A stretch of 64,000 nucleotides of DNA from Aminobacter niigataensis (GCF_014200015.1 NZ_JACHOT010000002.1:585523-649522); one strand, 5' to 3'. Counted from the first letter of the stretch, positions 21,905 to 33,402 are shown. Notes: generated by a model from the sequence alone, not told the origin. Program-made: numbers and translations.

Positions 21905-22177
21905 CTAGTGCATGAGGAACTCGCCATCCACCTTGCGCCACTCGTTGGGCGCGATCAGCTTGCGATGGGTGTAGTGCACCGAATGCAGCGGGCCGTCGAG
22001 CTTGGCCCTCCAGAACTCGATGAAGCCGAACAGGATTGGGAATTTCGGCGCCAGGTCGTAGTCCTGCCAGATATATGTCTGCAGCACGTGCGGATGGTCA
22101 GGCAGATGGTAGAGAATTTCAGCTGTCGTCAGGCCGTAGCCCTTCAGCATCAGTTCCAGTTCAGAAGTGTCGCGCAT
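21905..22177 (-). CDS. Usg family protein
   Basis: 90-residue protein of the Usg family, widespread in alphaproteobacteria and named for an old link to tryptophan synthase; its function is unknown. The conserved block is GYGLTTAEILYHLPDHPHVL, then QTYIWQDYDLAPKFPIL. A terminal WRKVDGEFLMH is visible. GGAAGG precedes the ATG. It is transcribed toward the lipase gene, 101 bases away. Confidence 0.85.
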   Translation of the reverse strand: MRDTSELELMLKGYGLTTAEILYHLPDHPHVLQTYIWQDYDLAPKFPILFGFIEFWRAKLDGPLHSVHYTHRKLIAPNEWRKVDGEFLMH

Positions 22178-22490
22178 CGCAAGCCTTCCGTGTCGAACAA
22201 CTCCTCCACGGCATGAGTCTGCGCCGCGGTCGTTAACCGTCCACTAAAATGAACGTGATCCGCCCGTGATAAGTTCCAAGAAATCAGCCGTTTAGCACTC
22301 GACCGCGACCATTGCTGATAGCTATATAGCGGCGGCGATTTGCCGCTGCGGAATGTGTCGAGGCAAATCCAATGTCTAATATTGTGACGCACTGCAAATT
22401 GATAATAATGCGCGCCAACGTGCGGCCCTGAGGTCGCCGTCCGCAGGCCATCAGGGGCCGTCGGATCGCATCCGGGAGGAAGGGAAAGAA
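22178..22490. other. divergent promoter region of usg and acs
   Basis: 313 bases with no ORF. It is more AT-rich than the rest and holds a perfect 10-base palindrome GCTATATAGC (22321-22330), then TTGTGA (22382) and an AT stretch GATAATAAT (22401-22409) that could form part of the acs promoter, though the spacing is not ideal. GGAGGAAGGG just before 22491 is the acs ribosome binding site. Confidence 0.4.
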
Positions 22491-24446
<1,956 letters not shown>

Positions 24447-24456
24447 ACGGACCCAT

Positions 24457-24481
24457 CCCCTCGCGCCACCGGTGCGAGGGG
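24457..24481 (+). terminator. hairpin after acs
   Basis: CCCCTCGCGCC / GGTGCGAGGGG, 11 pairs with one G-U and a 3-base loop, 11 bases past the acs stop. It lacks a T run, so it may be a weak terminator or a stabilising 3' hairpin. Confidence 0.5.
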
Positions 24482-24490
24482 AGCCGGCCT

Positions 24491-24522
24491 GCAAGTGCGA
24501 CTAGATCGATGGTCGCACTTGC
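24491..24522. repeat. perfect 11-bp inverted repeat
   Basis: GCAAGTGCGAC, 10-base loop, GTCGCACTTGC. No T run follows. It lies between the acs hairpin and a micro-ORF and could be an operator or an RNA element; I cannot decide which. Confidence 0.5.
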
Positions 24523-24584
24523 GCAAACTGCGAAAAGACCCCACCTTGCTATTCGTGTTCAACGAACTGAAAGGAGGTGATCCG

Positions 24585-24653
24585 ATGTCGAGTGATTTCG
24601 TTTTCCTGAACGTGGCCTCTACGGATTGCCTTCTCGGGAAGCAGCCTTCCTGA
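24585..24653 (+). CDS. 22-residue micro-ORF with perfect extended Shine-Dalgarno
   Basis: Short ORF beginning MSSDFVFLNV and ending LLGKQPS. It is preceded at 24570-24583 by AAAGGAGGTGATCC, which is exactly complementary to the 14 bases at the 3' end of bacterial 16S rRNA; GGAGG lies seven bases before the ATG, an optimal distance. It could be a leader peptide or a genuine small protein. No similarity is recognised. A strong terminator ends the unit at about 24760. Confidence 0.5.
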   Translation: MSSDFVFLNVASTDCLLGKQPS

Positions 24654-24656
24654 GCG

Positions 24657-24761
24657 ATGCATGACGTGCGGCAGGTGATGCCCCAGGCATTGCCGCTGAC
24701 GGCCGCGCCACGGACGAAACACGGAAAGGCCGCGTCTTCGCAAGAAGCGCGGCCTTTTTGA
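24657..24761 (+). CDS. possible 34-residue ORF running into the terminator
   Basis: ORF starting MHDVRQVMPQALPL four bases after the stop of the micro-ORF and ending within the T run of the terminator hairpin. It has no ribosome binding site of its own except the end of the preceding ORF, so it could only be made by reinitiation. A gene whose 3' end forms its own terminator would be odd, so I treat it as unproven. Confidence 0.2.
   Translation: MHDVRQVMPQALPLTAAPRTKHGKAASSQEARPF
24725..24758 (+). terminator. rho-independent terminator after the micro-ORF
   Basis: AAAGGCCGCG ... CGCGGCCTTTTT hairpin whose loop can itself pair CTTC with GAAG. It ends 20 bases before the convergent TadG-like gene and may serve both. 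Confidence 0.8.
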
Positions 24762-24777
24762 TTCCTGGAGATCCCGC

Positions 24778-26187
24778 CTATTTTGTCAGCGACAGCTGTT
24801 CGATGTTGCGGGCGATGGTCTGGAAGGCATCGTCGAGTTCCTTGCCCGTCGAGACTTCGAAATAACGCTTCAAGGTGCCGGTATCCGGCGTCGCGCAGTT
24901 CTTGAGCACGGCCTTGGCTGCATTCCTTTCGGATTTCGAGGTATCCTTGTTGTCGAGATCGAAGCCAATGGTGAAAACCTCGATGCCGTCCTTCTTCATG
25001 TTGGCGCAGATGCTTTCGGCGTAGCTTCCGGACTTAGCCGACTGGCCGCCCTGGGCCTTCCCGGACACGCCTGCAAAGGCGGTGTTGAACAGGCCGTCGG
25101 TCATCAGGATCGCAACCTTCGCGACCTTCTTGGCATCGTGGTCAGCTGGGCCCGCACCGATGTTCGCATCCTTGATGGCGGTACGCCATTTGGGCGAAAG
25201 CATGTAATAGCCCCATTGCGCCGCGATACCGCCTGCTGTCACCCCGTTCGCCCTGAAACCGTCGATCGCGGTCGTCAGCTTCGCCATGTCGGCAGTCAGC
25301 GGTATCAGCTTCGCCGAGGGGCAAGACCCCACCCGGTCGTCGCGATTGACCCTGGCGAGGTAGATCTCGCCCTTGTTGTTCTCGCGCTCGGTATAAGGTC
25401 CGTCATCGCTGAAGTCGGCGGCTCCGTCCTTGTCCTTGCGCTCGGTGGCGCAACCGTCGCCACCGCTGCTGGCGGACACGGCCTGAACGGCATCGATCGG
25501 CGGCGGCAGGTCCGACTTGCCCGGCTTCTCGACGAAGACGGCATCCGAAAGTCCGCCGGTGTTGACGGCCTCGGCATAGGGAACCAGCGCAATACGTATG
25601 CGCGGCTTGTCGGCATTCTGGCCCGTGAGAAGGATGCTGACGGCGTTCTGGGCGGCCGTCTTCAGGTCCTTGATCTTCTGCCCGCCCATGGAGCCGGTGA
25701 CATCGAGCATCATCGCAACTTCGATGCGCTTGTCGGAATAGAGCGACGCGGTCGTTGCCGAAACGCGCTGGCGATTGGCCGTACCGAAGAGCGGGAAGAA
25801 GATGTCGACGTCGATCTCGGCGGTCGCCTCGACCGTGCCCGCCAGCTTGTCGACGGTCACACTGCGCAGCACCACCTTCTCGCCCGGCGCCAGCAGGTTC
25901 GCGGCGTTGACCTCGAGGAGCGTCCGGACGGAGGAGTCCGCATCTTCCGGCTTGATCCTCCCTGTCGTCAGGTCGCGGGCCGTCGACGTCACGGCAGCAT
26001 CGACCGCCAGCGACAGGCTGGATTTGACATTGGAAAGCTGGACGATGTTGAGCCCGAACCCGGCAGCCATGGCCAGCAACGGAATCGTCACGCCGCCCAG
26101 GACGGCAAAATTGCCCCGACGATCCCCGGCCAGGCGAAGTGCCGTCCGTCCCACCTTCCGAAATTGCAACATGTCCCGCCCCGCCAT
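24778..26187 (-). CDS. TadE/TadG-like pilus assembly protein with von Willebrand A domain
   Basis: 469-residue protein. The N-terminal RRGNFAVLGGVTIPLLAMAAG segment (about residues 23-43) is the single TadE/TadG-type membrane anchor. The VWA domain starts IEVAMMLDVTGSMGGQKIKD near residue 155 with a MIDAS metal site (D-x-T-x-S), and continues to about residue 460. Such Tad-associated proteins occur with Flp pili, but no other tad genes are nearby, so the exact role is inferred. AGAGGCA precedes the ATG. Confidence 0.85.
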   Translation of the reverse strand: MAGRDMLQFRKVGRTALRLAGDRRGNFAVLGGVTIPLLAMAAGFGLNIVQLSNVKSSLSLAVDAAVTSTARDLTTGRIKPEDADSSVRTLLEVNAANLLAPGEKVVLRSVTVDKLAGTVEATAEIDVDIFFPLFGTANRQRVSATTASLYSDKRIEVAMMLDVTGSMGGQKIKDLKTAAQNAVSILLTGQNADKPRIRIALVPYAEAVNTGGLSDAVFVEKPGKSDLPPPIDAVQAVSASSGGDGCATERKDKDGAADFSDDGPYTERENNKGEIYLARVNRDDRVGSCPSAKLIPLTADMAKLTTAIDGFRANGVTAGGIAAQWGYYMLSPKWRTAIKDANIGAGPADHDAKKVAKVAILMTDGLFNTAFAGVSGKAQGGQSAKSGSYAESICANMKKDGIEVFTIGFDLDNKDTSKSERNAAKAVLKNCATPDTGTLKRYFEVSTGKELDDAFQTIARNIEQLSLTK

Positions 26188-26497
26188 TCGATTGCCTCTG
26201 GCGAAGGGCGTTGCAGGAAACTGGCCGTGTCGGCCTTCTACCGGTCCTAACTGACCGGCGCATCGACAAGTTATTGAATTCGCAAGGTTTCAGCTGACAT
26301 CAAGGTAAATGGAGCGTAAACGGCGCTGCCAGCTGCGCGCCTTTTTCACCATTCGCTAACCATGATGCATTGCGATTTCCAAGGCCGGTTTCGAACTGTT
26401 CCGTTTCGGTGCGTCGGAGGTGTCCCAAAATCTGCCAGTGACCACCAACATACCCGTCGGCGACAGTCATAGGGTCAGGAGGCTGATGCCAATCGGC
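26188..26497. other. intergenic region upstream of the TadG-like gene
   Basis: 310 bases. It should contain the promoter of the TadG-like gene and the end of the PepSY transcript. I found no hairpin with a T run, no coding ORF and no repeat. Confidence 0.4.
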
Positions 26498-26764
26498 CTA
26501 CCTCCTCGGCTCGCCGCTGACCGGATCGATCTTGATTTCAACCTTGGCTTTATCAGACGTGTAATAAACCACGTCATAATAGCCTTCACTCTCCCAATCG
26601 ATCTCGGAGATGTAGTGGAACTGATCGCGCTGCTCGATCTTGGCGATGATCTCGGACAGCTTGAGCGAATTCTGCGGCGGCACCGCCGGATCCTTGGTCT
26701 GGGCGTGCGCCGGCATGGCGGCAAGCAATACAGCAAGCACGAGTCCCGAAATCATCTTGGTCAT
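26498..26764 (-). CDS. exported PepSY-domain protein
   Basis: 88-residue protein with a signal peptide (MTKMISGLVLAVLLAAMPAHA, cleaved near AHA-Q) and one PepSY repeat: LSEIIAKIEQRDQFHYISEI, then YYDVVYYTSDKAKVEIKIDP. Such domains are thought to bind and inhibit or fold partner proteins in the periplasm. AAGGAG stands six bases before the ATG at 26764, which decides the start. Confidence 0.85.
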   Translation of the reverse strand: MTKMISGLVLAVLLAAMPAHAQTKDPAVPPQNSLKLSEIIAKIEQRDQFHYISEIDWESEGYYDVVYYTSDKAKVEIKIDPVSGEPRR

Positions 26765-26854
26765 AGCAGCTCCTTGCGCAATTCTTGGGAAAACGAACTG
26801 CTCACGACTTCGGTTCCATCGCGGCCAGCAAGGTGCGCGCGAGCCCAAGTGCCG

Positions 26855-27067
26855 TCAGAAGTCGCTGGTCAGCCCCTTGATTTCCCAGTCGCCGTAGCGC
26901 CCAGGCTCCTTGCCGCCGCGGCCGCCGATCTCGCGCGGCAGCTTCGCCTCCTGCGCCCTGTAGGCTTCGCGGCGTGCCTCGGCTTCAGCCAAGGCGCGTT
27001 TGGCAGCCGGCGAAAGCTCCTTCGGCGCCGGCTGCTCCGGCTCGATTTGCGGCATGGCGTCGTTCAT
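26855..27067 (-). CDS. DUF1674 protein, SDHAF4-like succinate dehydrogenase assembly factor
   Basis: 70-residue protein. The C-terminal motif EIGGRGGKEPGRYGDWEIKG followed by LTSDF is the conserved DUF1674 block, homologous to eukaryotic SDHAF4, which protects flavinated SdhA during succinate dehydrogenase assembly. The role here is by homology. GAGGA precedes the ATG at 27067. Divergent from htpX. Confidence 0.85.
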   Translation of the reverse strand: MNDAMPQIEPEQPAPKELSPAAKRALAEAEARREAYRAQEAKLPREIGGRGGKEPGRYGDWEIKGLTSDF

Positions 27068-27173
27068 GGGATTCCTCGGAAATGATTGAAACGCACCCTC
27101 GTCTCTCCCATCATATAGCGAAGCGCGCAGCCGGGATCGACCCTGGCACGCGCGGAAAAGGACGGAGCGAACG

Positions 27174-28193
27174 ATGAACATGATGCGGACGGCGATGCTT
27201 CTGGCGACCATGACGGCGCTGTTCATGGGCGTCGGCTACCTGATCGGCGGTTCGGGCGGCATGACCATTGCCTTCCTGATCGCGGCGGGCATGAACCTGT
27301 TCAGCTACTGGAACTCCGACAAGATGGTTCTGCGCATGAACCATGCCGTCGAGGTCGACGAGCGCAACGCGCCGGAATACTACGCCATCGTGCGCGGGCT
27401 TGCGGCCAATGCCGGCCTGCCGATGCCGAAGGTCTACCTGATCGACAATCCGCAGCCCAACGCCTTTGCCACCGGCCGCAATCCTGAGAATGCCGCCGTC
27501 GCCGCCACCACCGGCCTGTTGCAACGCCTCAGCCACGAAGAGGTCGCGGCCGTGATGGCGCACGAACTCGCCCACGTCGAGAACCGCGACACGCTGATCA
27601 TGACGATCACCGCGACGATTGCCGGCGCGATCTCGATGCTTGGCAACTTCGCCTTCTTCTTCGGCGGCAACCGCGACAACAACAATCCGCTCGGCTTCAT
27701 CGGCGTGCTTGTGGCGATGATCGTCGCACCTTTCGCCGCCATGTTGGTGCAGATGGCGATCAGCCGGACGCGCGAATATTCGGCCGATCGTCGTGGCGCG
27801 GAAATCTGCGGCAATCCGCTCTGGCTCGCCTCCGCCCTTGACAAGATCGCCCGCAACGTCGAACGCATCCACAACCCCGAAGCCGAGCGCAATCCTGCCA
27901 TGGCTCCCCTCTTCATCATCAATCCTCTATCCGGCGAGCGCATGGACAATCTATTTTCGACCCACCCCAATACTGAAAACCGAATCGCCGCCCTTCAGGC
28001 GATGGCGAATGAGGGTGTCGGTCGTCCTGCATCGCGCACGGCACCGCAGCAACCGACCGCCCAGCGTACCGCTCCTTCCAGCCAGCAGGGCCCGTGGGGC
28101 GGTCGCCCCTCCGAGGAGGCGGCACCCGAGCAGCCGCGCCCGTCCGGCCCATGGGGCCGCAATCCGACCGGGCCGAAGGGCCCGAGGTCGTGA
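27174..28193 (+). CDS. htpX: membrane zinc metalloprotease HtpX
   Basis: Heat-shock membrane protease that degrades misfolded membrane proteins. The zinc site HELAH is at residues 130-134 ([14 protein letters not shown]), with transmembrane helices at about 7-37 and 143-200, and [20 protein letters not shown] carries the third ligand region. The 339-residue length includes a Pro/Gln/Gly-rich tail (about residues 285-339) often seen in rhizobial HtpX. Its stop overlaps the rsmB start (GTGA). Confidence 0.95.
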   Translation: MNMMRTAMLLATMTALFMGVGYLIGGSGGMTIAFLIAAGMNLFSYWNSDKMVLRMNHAVEVDERNAPEYYAIVRGLAANAGLPMPKVYLIDNPQPNAFATGRNPENAAVAATTGLLQRLSHEEVAAVMAHELAHVENRDTLIMTITATIAGAISMLGNFAFFFGGNRDNNNPLGFIGVLVAMIVAPFAAMLVQMAISRTREYSADRRGAEICGNPLWLASALDKIARNVERIHNPEAERNPAMAPLFIINPLSGERMDNLFSTHPNTENRIAALQAMANEGVGRPASRTAPQQPTAQRTAPSSQQGPWGGRPSEEAAPEQPRPSGPWGRNPTGPKGPRS

Positions 28194-29593
28194 GCGCCGA
28201 CCAGCGCGACCCCAAGCGAAACCGCGCACGCACCGGCGACAGCAAGGGCAACCGTCCATCCATCGTTCCCGATGTCCCCGGCATCGCCGCGCGCATGGCC
28301 GCCGCGCGCCTGCTGGCAGCCACCATTGACGCCAGGACGCCGCTCGACGGCTTGACCGATCACGAGCACGGCCATCCGCAGTTCCGGGCGCTGGACCTGC
28401 GCGACCGCGGTCTCGTCCGCGCCATCCTCGCCACGGCGCTGCGCTATCGTGTCACCATCGCCAAGCTGCTCGCGCGGCGCTTGGAGAAGCCGCTCCCGGC
28501 CAACGCCACGGTGCTCTCCCATATCCTGCATGTCGCGGCGGCCCAGATCCTGTTCCTCGACATCCCGGACAGCGCTGCCGTCGACCTCGCTGTCACCCAC
28601 GCCAAGGCGGACCCGCGCACCGTGCGTTTTTCAGGCCTGGTCAACGGCGTGCTGCGCACCCTTGCCCGTGCCAAGGATGCCGAGCTTCCCGAGATGCTGG
28701 CGGCGACAAACGACGCCCCGGACTGGTTCGTCGAGCGGCTGACCACAGCCTACGGCGCGGACGAAGCTCAAAAGATTCTCGCAGCGCATCGCATCGAAGC
28801 ACCTGTCGACTTCTCCATCAAGGCCGATGCCGCCAAATGGGCGGAGCAGTTGGGCGGCATAGTCCTGTCCACCGGCTCGGTGCGCATCGAGCGCCTTGCC
28901 GGTCCGGTCGCCGAATTGCCCGGTTTCGCTGAAGGCGCCTGGTGGGTCCAGGACGCCGCCGCAGCGCTCCCCGCAAAGCTGTTTGGCGATGTCGCCGGCC
29001 AGCGTGTCGCCGACCTGTGCGCCGCCCCCGGCGGCAAGACCGCCCAACTCGTGCTCACCGGTGCCAAGGTCACTGCGGTCGAAGCCTCGAAGAACCGCCT
29101 CACTCGCCTTGCCGGCAATCTCGAGCGCCTTGGCCTCGACGCCGACAAGGTCAATGCCGACATTCTCGCCTACGAGCCGGAGGAACTGTTCGACGCCGCG
29201 CTGCTCGACGCGCCGTGCTCGTCGACCGGCACCGTGCGCCGCCACCCCGACGTGTTGTGGACGAAATCACCTGACGACATCACCAAACTCGCCGGCGTGC
29301 AGCGCGGCCTGCTCGACCGCGCGGTGAAGCTGGTGAAGCCAGGTGGCCGGATCGTCTTTTCCAACTGCTCGCTCGATCCCGAGGAAGGCGAGGCGCTCGT
29401 CGCCGGCTTCCTCGCCGATCACAAGGGCAAGGTCGAACTCGATCCGATTCGCGTCGGCGAGGTCGCCGGTATCGACGATTTCGTCACTGCCGCAGGATAT
29501 TTGCGTACCACGCCGGCAGGCCTCGACCTCGGCAATCCCGCCGTCTCCGGCCTCGACGGCTTCTTTGCCGCGCGCTTCCGTCGTCTCGCCTGA
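28190..29593 (+). CDS. rsmB: 16S rRNA m5C methyltransferase, RsmB/NOP2 family
   Basis: RNA cytosine-5 methyltransferase. Starting at the GTG at 28190, which overlaps the htpX stop by four bases, it is 467 residues. An N-terminal NusB-like domain (about 25-165: [20 protein letters not shown]) precedes the SAM domain [13 protein letters not shown] near 275; the two catalytic Cys are in [15 protein letters not shown] (about 343) and [12 protein letters not shown] (about 392). htpX-rsmB-heparinase-purH order is common in this order. Confidence 0.9.
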   Translation: MSADQRDPKRNRARTGDSKGNRPSIVPDVPGIAARMAAARLLAATIDARTPLDGLTDHEHGHPQFRALDLRDRGLVRAILATALRYRVTIAKLLARRLEKPLPANATVLSHILHVAAAQILFLDIPDSAAVDLAVTHAKADPRTVRFSGLVNGVLRTLARAKDAELPEMLAATNDAPDWFVERLTTAYGADEAQKILAAHRIEAPVDFSIKADAAKWAEQLGGIVLSTGSVRIERLAGPVAELPGFAEGAWWVQDAAAALPAKLFGDVAGQRVADLCAAPGGKTAQLVLTGAKVTAVEASKNRLTRLAGNLERLGLDADKVNADILAYEPEELFDAALLDAPCSSTGTVRRHPDVLWTKSPDDITKLAGVQRGLLDRAVKLVKPGGRIVFSNCSLDPEEGEALVAGFLADHKGKVELDPIRVGEVAGIDDFVTAAGYLRTTPAGLDLGNPAVSGLDGFFAARFRRLA

Positions 29594-29653
29594 TCCACGC
29601 ATTTACCAAAAATTCACCCTCGCGCCCGCCATTGAAACAACCTAATTTGAACC

Positions 29654-31402
29654 ATGACGTGGGTTGCGTCGGGAGGGCTTTTGTCGATTACGGCGGACAA
29701 CACGACGCGCCTGTGGACGCTCGTCGCCAAGGAGTTCTGGCGCAAGGCACGCCGGCGTTTGCGCGCCGGCCCGGCCTATCGCTGGCGCTATTCCGGACGT
29801 ACGCCCGAACGCGTGCTCATTGCGCCGCCCGACCTGCGCCTCGCCGACCCCCAGATCGCGCTTGAAATCTACTATGGCCGCTTTCCGCTGTCCGGCCATC
29901 TGGTCGAAACAGGCGGCCAGTCGCCCTTCCTCGTCGACGTTCCCAATCGCGGCTGGCAACGCAGCCTGCACGGTTTCCGCTGGCTGCGCCACATGCGCGC
30001 TGCCGGCACTGAACTCGCCGCGGCGAACGCGCGGGCGCTCGTCTCCGACTGGATCGCCATGCATGGCAACCGCATTTCAGGCGTCGCCTGGGAGCCGGCG
30101 ACCACCGCCAAGCGCATCATCGCCTGGCTGCAGCATTCCTCGGTAGTGCTCCAGGGCGCCGAATTCGCCTTCTACCGGTCCTTCCTGCGCTCTCTGGCGA
30201 TGCAGATCCGCTACCTCCGCTCCATGGCGCGCGAAATGCCCGCCGGCAAGGACCGGCTGAGGGCGCGCATAGCACTTGCCTTCGCCGCCCTTTCCCTGCC
30301 AGCACCGGTCTCGGCGCTGCGCTCGGCCACGCGCAGTCTCGCCGAAGAACTCGACCGCCAGATCCTGCCCGACGGCGGTCATGTCTCGCGCAACCCCATG
30401 GCGGTGCTGGAGATCCTCGCCGACCTCCTGCCGCTGCGCCACACCTATGCCAATCAGGCCGAACAGCCGCCCTTGGCGCTGATCAATGCTGTCGAGCGCA
30501 TGCTGCCAGCGCTGCGCTTCTTCCGCCACCAGGACGGCAGCCTCGCGCGCTTCAATGGCATGGGCGCCACCATCCACGACCGCATCGCCGCGATCCTGCG
30601 CCACGACGACACCGCCGGCTCGCCGCCGCTGCATGCCACCCATTCCGGCTACGAGCGCCTGGCCATGGGCGGCACGACGGTCATTGCCGACACCGGCACG
30701 GCCCCGCCCATCGACGTGTCGAACCACGCCCATGCCGGCTGCCTGTCCTTCGAGATGTCGTCGGGCCGGCAGCACTACATCGTCAACGCCGGCGTCGACA
30801 CCTATGGCATCGCCGAACTGAGGCCGCTGGCGCGCGCCACCGCCGCGCATTCGACAGTGACGATCAACGACACCTCGTCGGCAAGTTTTGCCCATTCGCA
30901 GCGCGTCAGCGGCCTGCTCGGCAGCCCACTGTTCGGCGGCCCCAAGTCGGTGCCCACCCAGCGGCTCGACAAGCCCGGCATCCATGGCTTTGTCGCCAGC
31001 CACGACGGCTACGCCCAGCGCTTCGGGCTCCATCACGAGCGCGAGCTCAGCCTGTCGGCCGGTGGCAGCATCCTGTCGGGTTGCGACCGCCTGCTTCGCG
31101 CCGGCAAGGCGCCAATCAAGAACGACGGCCGCGATCTCGTTGCCGTGCGTTTCCACGTCCACCCCGACGTCCAGCTGTTCCGTGACCAGAAGGAGCGGCT
31201 GGTGCTGACCGGCCCTGACATCGACACCTGGGTCTTCATCTCCCCGGACATTCCTGCCGAGGTCGAGGAATCGATCTATTTCGCCGGTCTCGGCGGGCCC
31301 CGCCGCTCGCGCCAGATCGTGCTGTCGTTCAAGGCTTCGGAAGTCTCCGAGGTGCACTGGCAATTCTCCCGAACTCGCATCATCAGCCGCCTCGAAAACT
31401 GA
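29654..31402 (+). CDS. heparinase II/III family protein
   Basis: 582-residue protein with an N-terminal alpha-toroid (about 60-310) and a C-terminal beta-sandwich heparinase II/III domain (about 325-570). ATAAHSTVTINDTSSASF carries the conserved His-Ser/Thr region of the domain, and GFVASHDGYAQRFGLHHERE follows. The family cleaves acidic polysaccharides; a role in surface polysaccharide turnover is inferred. No signal peptide is obvious. It lies 60 bases after rsmB and before purH, a frequent neighbourhood in Rhizobiales. Confidence 0.87.
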   Translation: MTWVASGGLLSITADNTTRLWTLVAKEFWRKARRRLRAGPAYRWRYSGRTPERVLIAPPDLRLADPQIALEIYYGRFPLSGHLVETGGQSPFLVDVPNRGWQRSLHGFRWLRHMRAAGTELAAANARALVSDWIAMHGNRISGVAWEPATTAKRIIAWLQHSSVVLQGAEFAFYRSFLRSLAMQIRYLRSMAREMPAGKDRLRARIALAFAALSLPAPVSALRSATRSLAEELDRQILPDGGHVSRNPMAVLEILADLLPLRHTYANQAEQPPLALINAVERMLPALRFFRHQDGSLARFNGMGATIHDRIAAILRHDDTAGSPPLHATHSGYERLAMGGTTVIADTGTAPPIDVSNHAHAGCLSFEMSSGRQHYIVNAGVDTYGIAELRPLARATAAHSTVTINDTSSASFAHSQRVSGLLGSPLFGGPKSVPTQRLDKPGIHGFVASHDGYAQRFGLHHERELSLSAGGSILSGCDRLLRAGKAPIKNDGRDLVAVRFHVHPDVQLFRDQKERLVLTGPDIDTWVFISPDIPAEVEESIYFAGLGGPRRSRQIVLSFKASEVSEVHWQFSRTRIISRLEN

Positions 31403-31455
31403 GCGAAAGGCGCTGCGCGCCTTGATTTCCAAGCGTCATATGGTACGCCGCCCTA

Positions 31456-31503
31456 GTGCATGACCCCGAAAATCGGTAACGATTTTCGGAAAGGATCATG
31501 CAC
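31456..31503. repeat. rhizobial-type intergenic palindrome, unit 1
   Basis: Imperfect palindrome with ends GTGCATGA and TCATGCAC and core CGAAAATCG / CGATTTTCG. The sequence type is common between genes in Mesorhizobium and relatives. It lies between the heparinase gene and purH. Confidence 0.75.
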
Positions 31504-31514
31504 CAATTAATTTG

Positions 31515-31558
31515 CTACAGCGTCCTTTGCGCGTCCCAAAAGACGCGCGGCGCTGTAG
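31515..31558. repeat. rhizobial-type intergenic palindrome, unit 2 (RIME-like)
   Basis: Palindrome CTACAGCG ... CGCTGTAG with inner GCGCGTC / GACGCGC arms, resembling the Rhizobium intergenic mosaic element class. It ends 37 bases before the purH ATG, so it falls in the purH leader if the promoter is upstream. Confidence 0.75.
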
Positions 31559-31595
31559 TCGCGTCTCTCATCCAGCCGTGAAAGGCCCCCTCGCC

Positions 31596-33212
31596 ATGGC
31601 CGTCGTATCCAAGAAGATCCCCGCTCCCGATCTGGTGCCGATCCGCCGCGCCCTGCTGTCGGTTTCCGACAAGACCGGCCTGATCGAATTCGCCAAGTGC
31701 CTCGCCAATGTCGGCGTCGAACTCGTGTCGACGGGCGGCACGGCCAAGAGCATCGCAGCCGAAGGGATCGCAGTCCGCGACGTCTCCGAACTGACCGGCT
31801 TTCCCGAGATCATGGACGGTCGCGTCAAGACGCTGCATCCATCGGTCCACGGCGCGCTGCTCGGCGTTCGCGACGATCCCGAGCACGCTGCCGCCATGGC
31901 CGAACACGGCATCGAGCCGATCGACCTTGTGGTGGTCAATCTTTACCCGTTCGAAGAGGTCCGCGATTCCGGCGCCCACTACGCCTCGATCGTCGAGAAC
32001 ATCGACATCGGCGGTCCGGCCATGGTCCGCGCCTCGGCCAAGAACCACGCCTATGTCGCCATCGTCACCGATCCGGCCGACTACAAGGACGTGCTCGACT
32101 CCATCGTCGCCAACAATGGCTGCCTGTCCTACGAGGCGCGCAAGAAGCTCGCCGCCAAGGCATTCGCCCGCACCGCCGCCTATGACGCCGCGATCTCCGG
32201 CTGGTTTGCCGAAGCGCTCGAAATCGACACGCCCGACTGGCGCGCATTCGGCGGCAAGCTGCAGAGCGTCATGCGCTACGGCGAGAACCCGCACCAGTCG
32301 GCCGGATTCTACCTGACCGGCGACAAGCGCCCCGGCGTTGCGACCGCAACCCAGCTGCAGGGCAAGCAGCTCTCCTACAACAACATCAACGACACCGATG
32401 CCGCTTTCGAGCTCGCCGGCGAGTTCGATCCGGTGCGCACCGCAGCGGTGGCCATCATCAAGCACGCCAACCCGTGCGGCGTCGCCGAAGGTGCCTCTCT
32501 TGCCGAGGCCTATGCCAAGGCGCTGGCCTGCGACCCGGTCTCCGCCTTCGGCGGCATCGTCGCGATGAACCGCATCCTCGATGCCGAAGCGGCCGAGGAG
32601 ATCGTCAAGATCTTCACGGAGGTCATCATCGCGCCCGACGCCACGCCGGAAGCCCAGGCCATCGTCGCCGCCAAGAAGAACCTGCGCCTGCTGGTGACGG
32701 GCGGCCTGCCCGATCCCGATCGCGCCGGCCTTGCGGTCAAGTCGGTTGCCGGCGGCCTGCTCGTCCAGTCGCGCGACAACGCCATCGTCGACGCCCTCGA
32801 CCTCAACGTCGTCACCAAGCGCCAGCCGACCCAGCGCGAGATCGAGGATATGAAGTTCGCCTTCCGTGTCGCCAAGCACGTCAAGTCGAACGCCATCGTA
32901 TATGCCCGCGACCTTGCCACCGTCGGCATCGGCGCCGGCCAGATGAGCCGGGTCGATTCCTCCCGCATCGCCGCGCGCAAGGCCCTCGACGCGGCAGAGG
33001 CTGCCGGCCTCGCCGAGCCTCTGACCAGGGGCTCTGTCGTTGCCTCCGACGCCTTCTTCCCCTTCGCCGACGGACTGCTGTCAGCCGTCGAGGCAGGCGC
33101 CACCGCCGTCATCCAGCCGGGGGGCTCGATGCGCGACGAAGATGTCATCGCCGCCGCCGACGAGCACGGCATCGCCATGATCTTCACCGGCGTCAGGCAT
33201 TTCAGGCACTGA
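31596..33212 (+). CDS. purH: bifunctional AICAR formyltransferase / IMP cyclohydrolase
   Basis: Last two steps of IMP synthesis. 538 residues from the ATG at 31596. The N-terminal MGS-like cyclohydrolase domain ([45 protein letters not shown]; about 10-160) is followed by the transformylase domain with [14 protein letters not shown] and the catalytic KHANPCGVA near residue 289. The C-terminus [12 protein letters not shown] is the family end. The upstream frame to 31512 runs through a palindromic repeat and is not coding. Confidence 0.96.
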   Translation: MAVVSKKIPAPDLVPIRRALLSVSDKTGLIEFAKCLANVGVELVSTGGTAKSIAAEGIAVRDVSELTGFPEIMDGRVKTLHPSVHGALLGVRDDPEHAAAMAEHGIEPIDLVVVNLYPFEEVRDSGAHYASIVENIDIGGPAMVRASAKNHAYVAIVTDPADYKDVLDSIVANNGCLSYEARKKLAAKAFARTAAYDAAISGWFAEALEIDTPDWRAFGGKLQSVMRYGENPHQSAGFYLTGDKRPGVATATQLQGKQLSYNNINDTDAAFELAGEFDPVRTAAVAIIKHANPCGVAEGASLAEAYAKALACDPVSAFGGIVAMNRILDAEAAEEIVKIFTEVIIAPDATPEAQAIVAAKKNLRLLVTGGLPDPDRAGLAVKSVAGGLLVQSRDNAIVDALDLNVVTKRQPTQREIEDMKFAFRVAKHVKSNAIVYARDLATVGIGAGQMSRVDSSRIAARKALDAAEAAGLAEPLTRGSVVASDAFFPFADGLLSAVEAGATAVIQPGGSMRDEDVIAAADEHGIAMIFTGVRHFRH

Positions 33213-33221
33213 AGCAACGTT

Positions 33222-33402
33222 CCTTCTCCCCTTGGGGGAGAAGGTGGATCGGCGCGAAGCGCCGAGACGGATGAGGGGTATTGGACGGAGTACTGCAGGT
33301 TCGATGCGTCCACCGCTCAGCGCGCTCGCCGCGGCTTCTCGTTTCTTCCAGCACGCTTCATCCGTCGCCTGCGGCGACACCTTCTCCCACAAGGGGAGAA
33401 GG
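33222..33402. repeat. composite inverted repeat between convergent genes
   Basis: Two inverted copies of a rhizobial repeat: CCTTCTCCCC ... GGATGAGGGG (33222-33277) and CTTCATCC ... CACCTTCTCC ... GGGGAGAAGG (33356-33402), with about 80 bases between. Each copy also folds on itself. It sits exactly between purH and the convergent transporter and probably separates the two transcripts. Confidence 0.75.

Noticed and set aside
31512..31595. Upstream in-frame extension of purH
   Set aside because: Encoded by the palindromic repeat; family similarity begins after the ATG at 31596.
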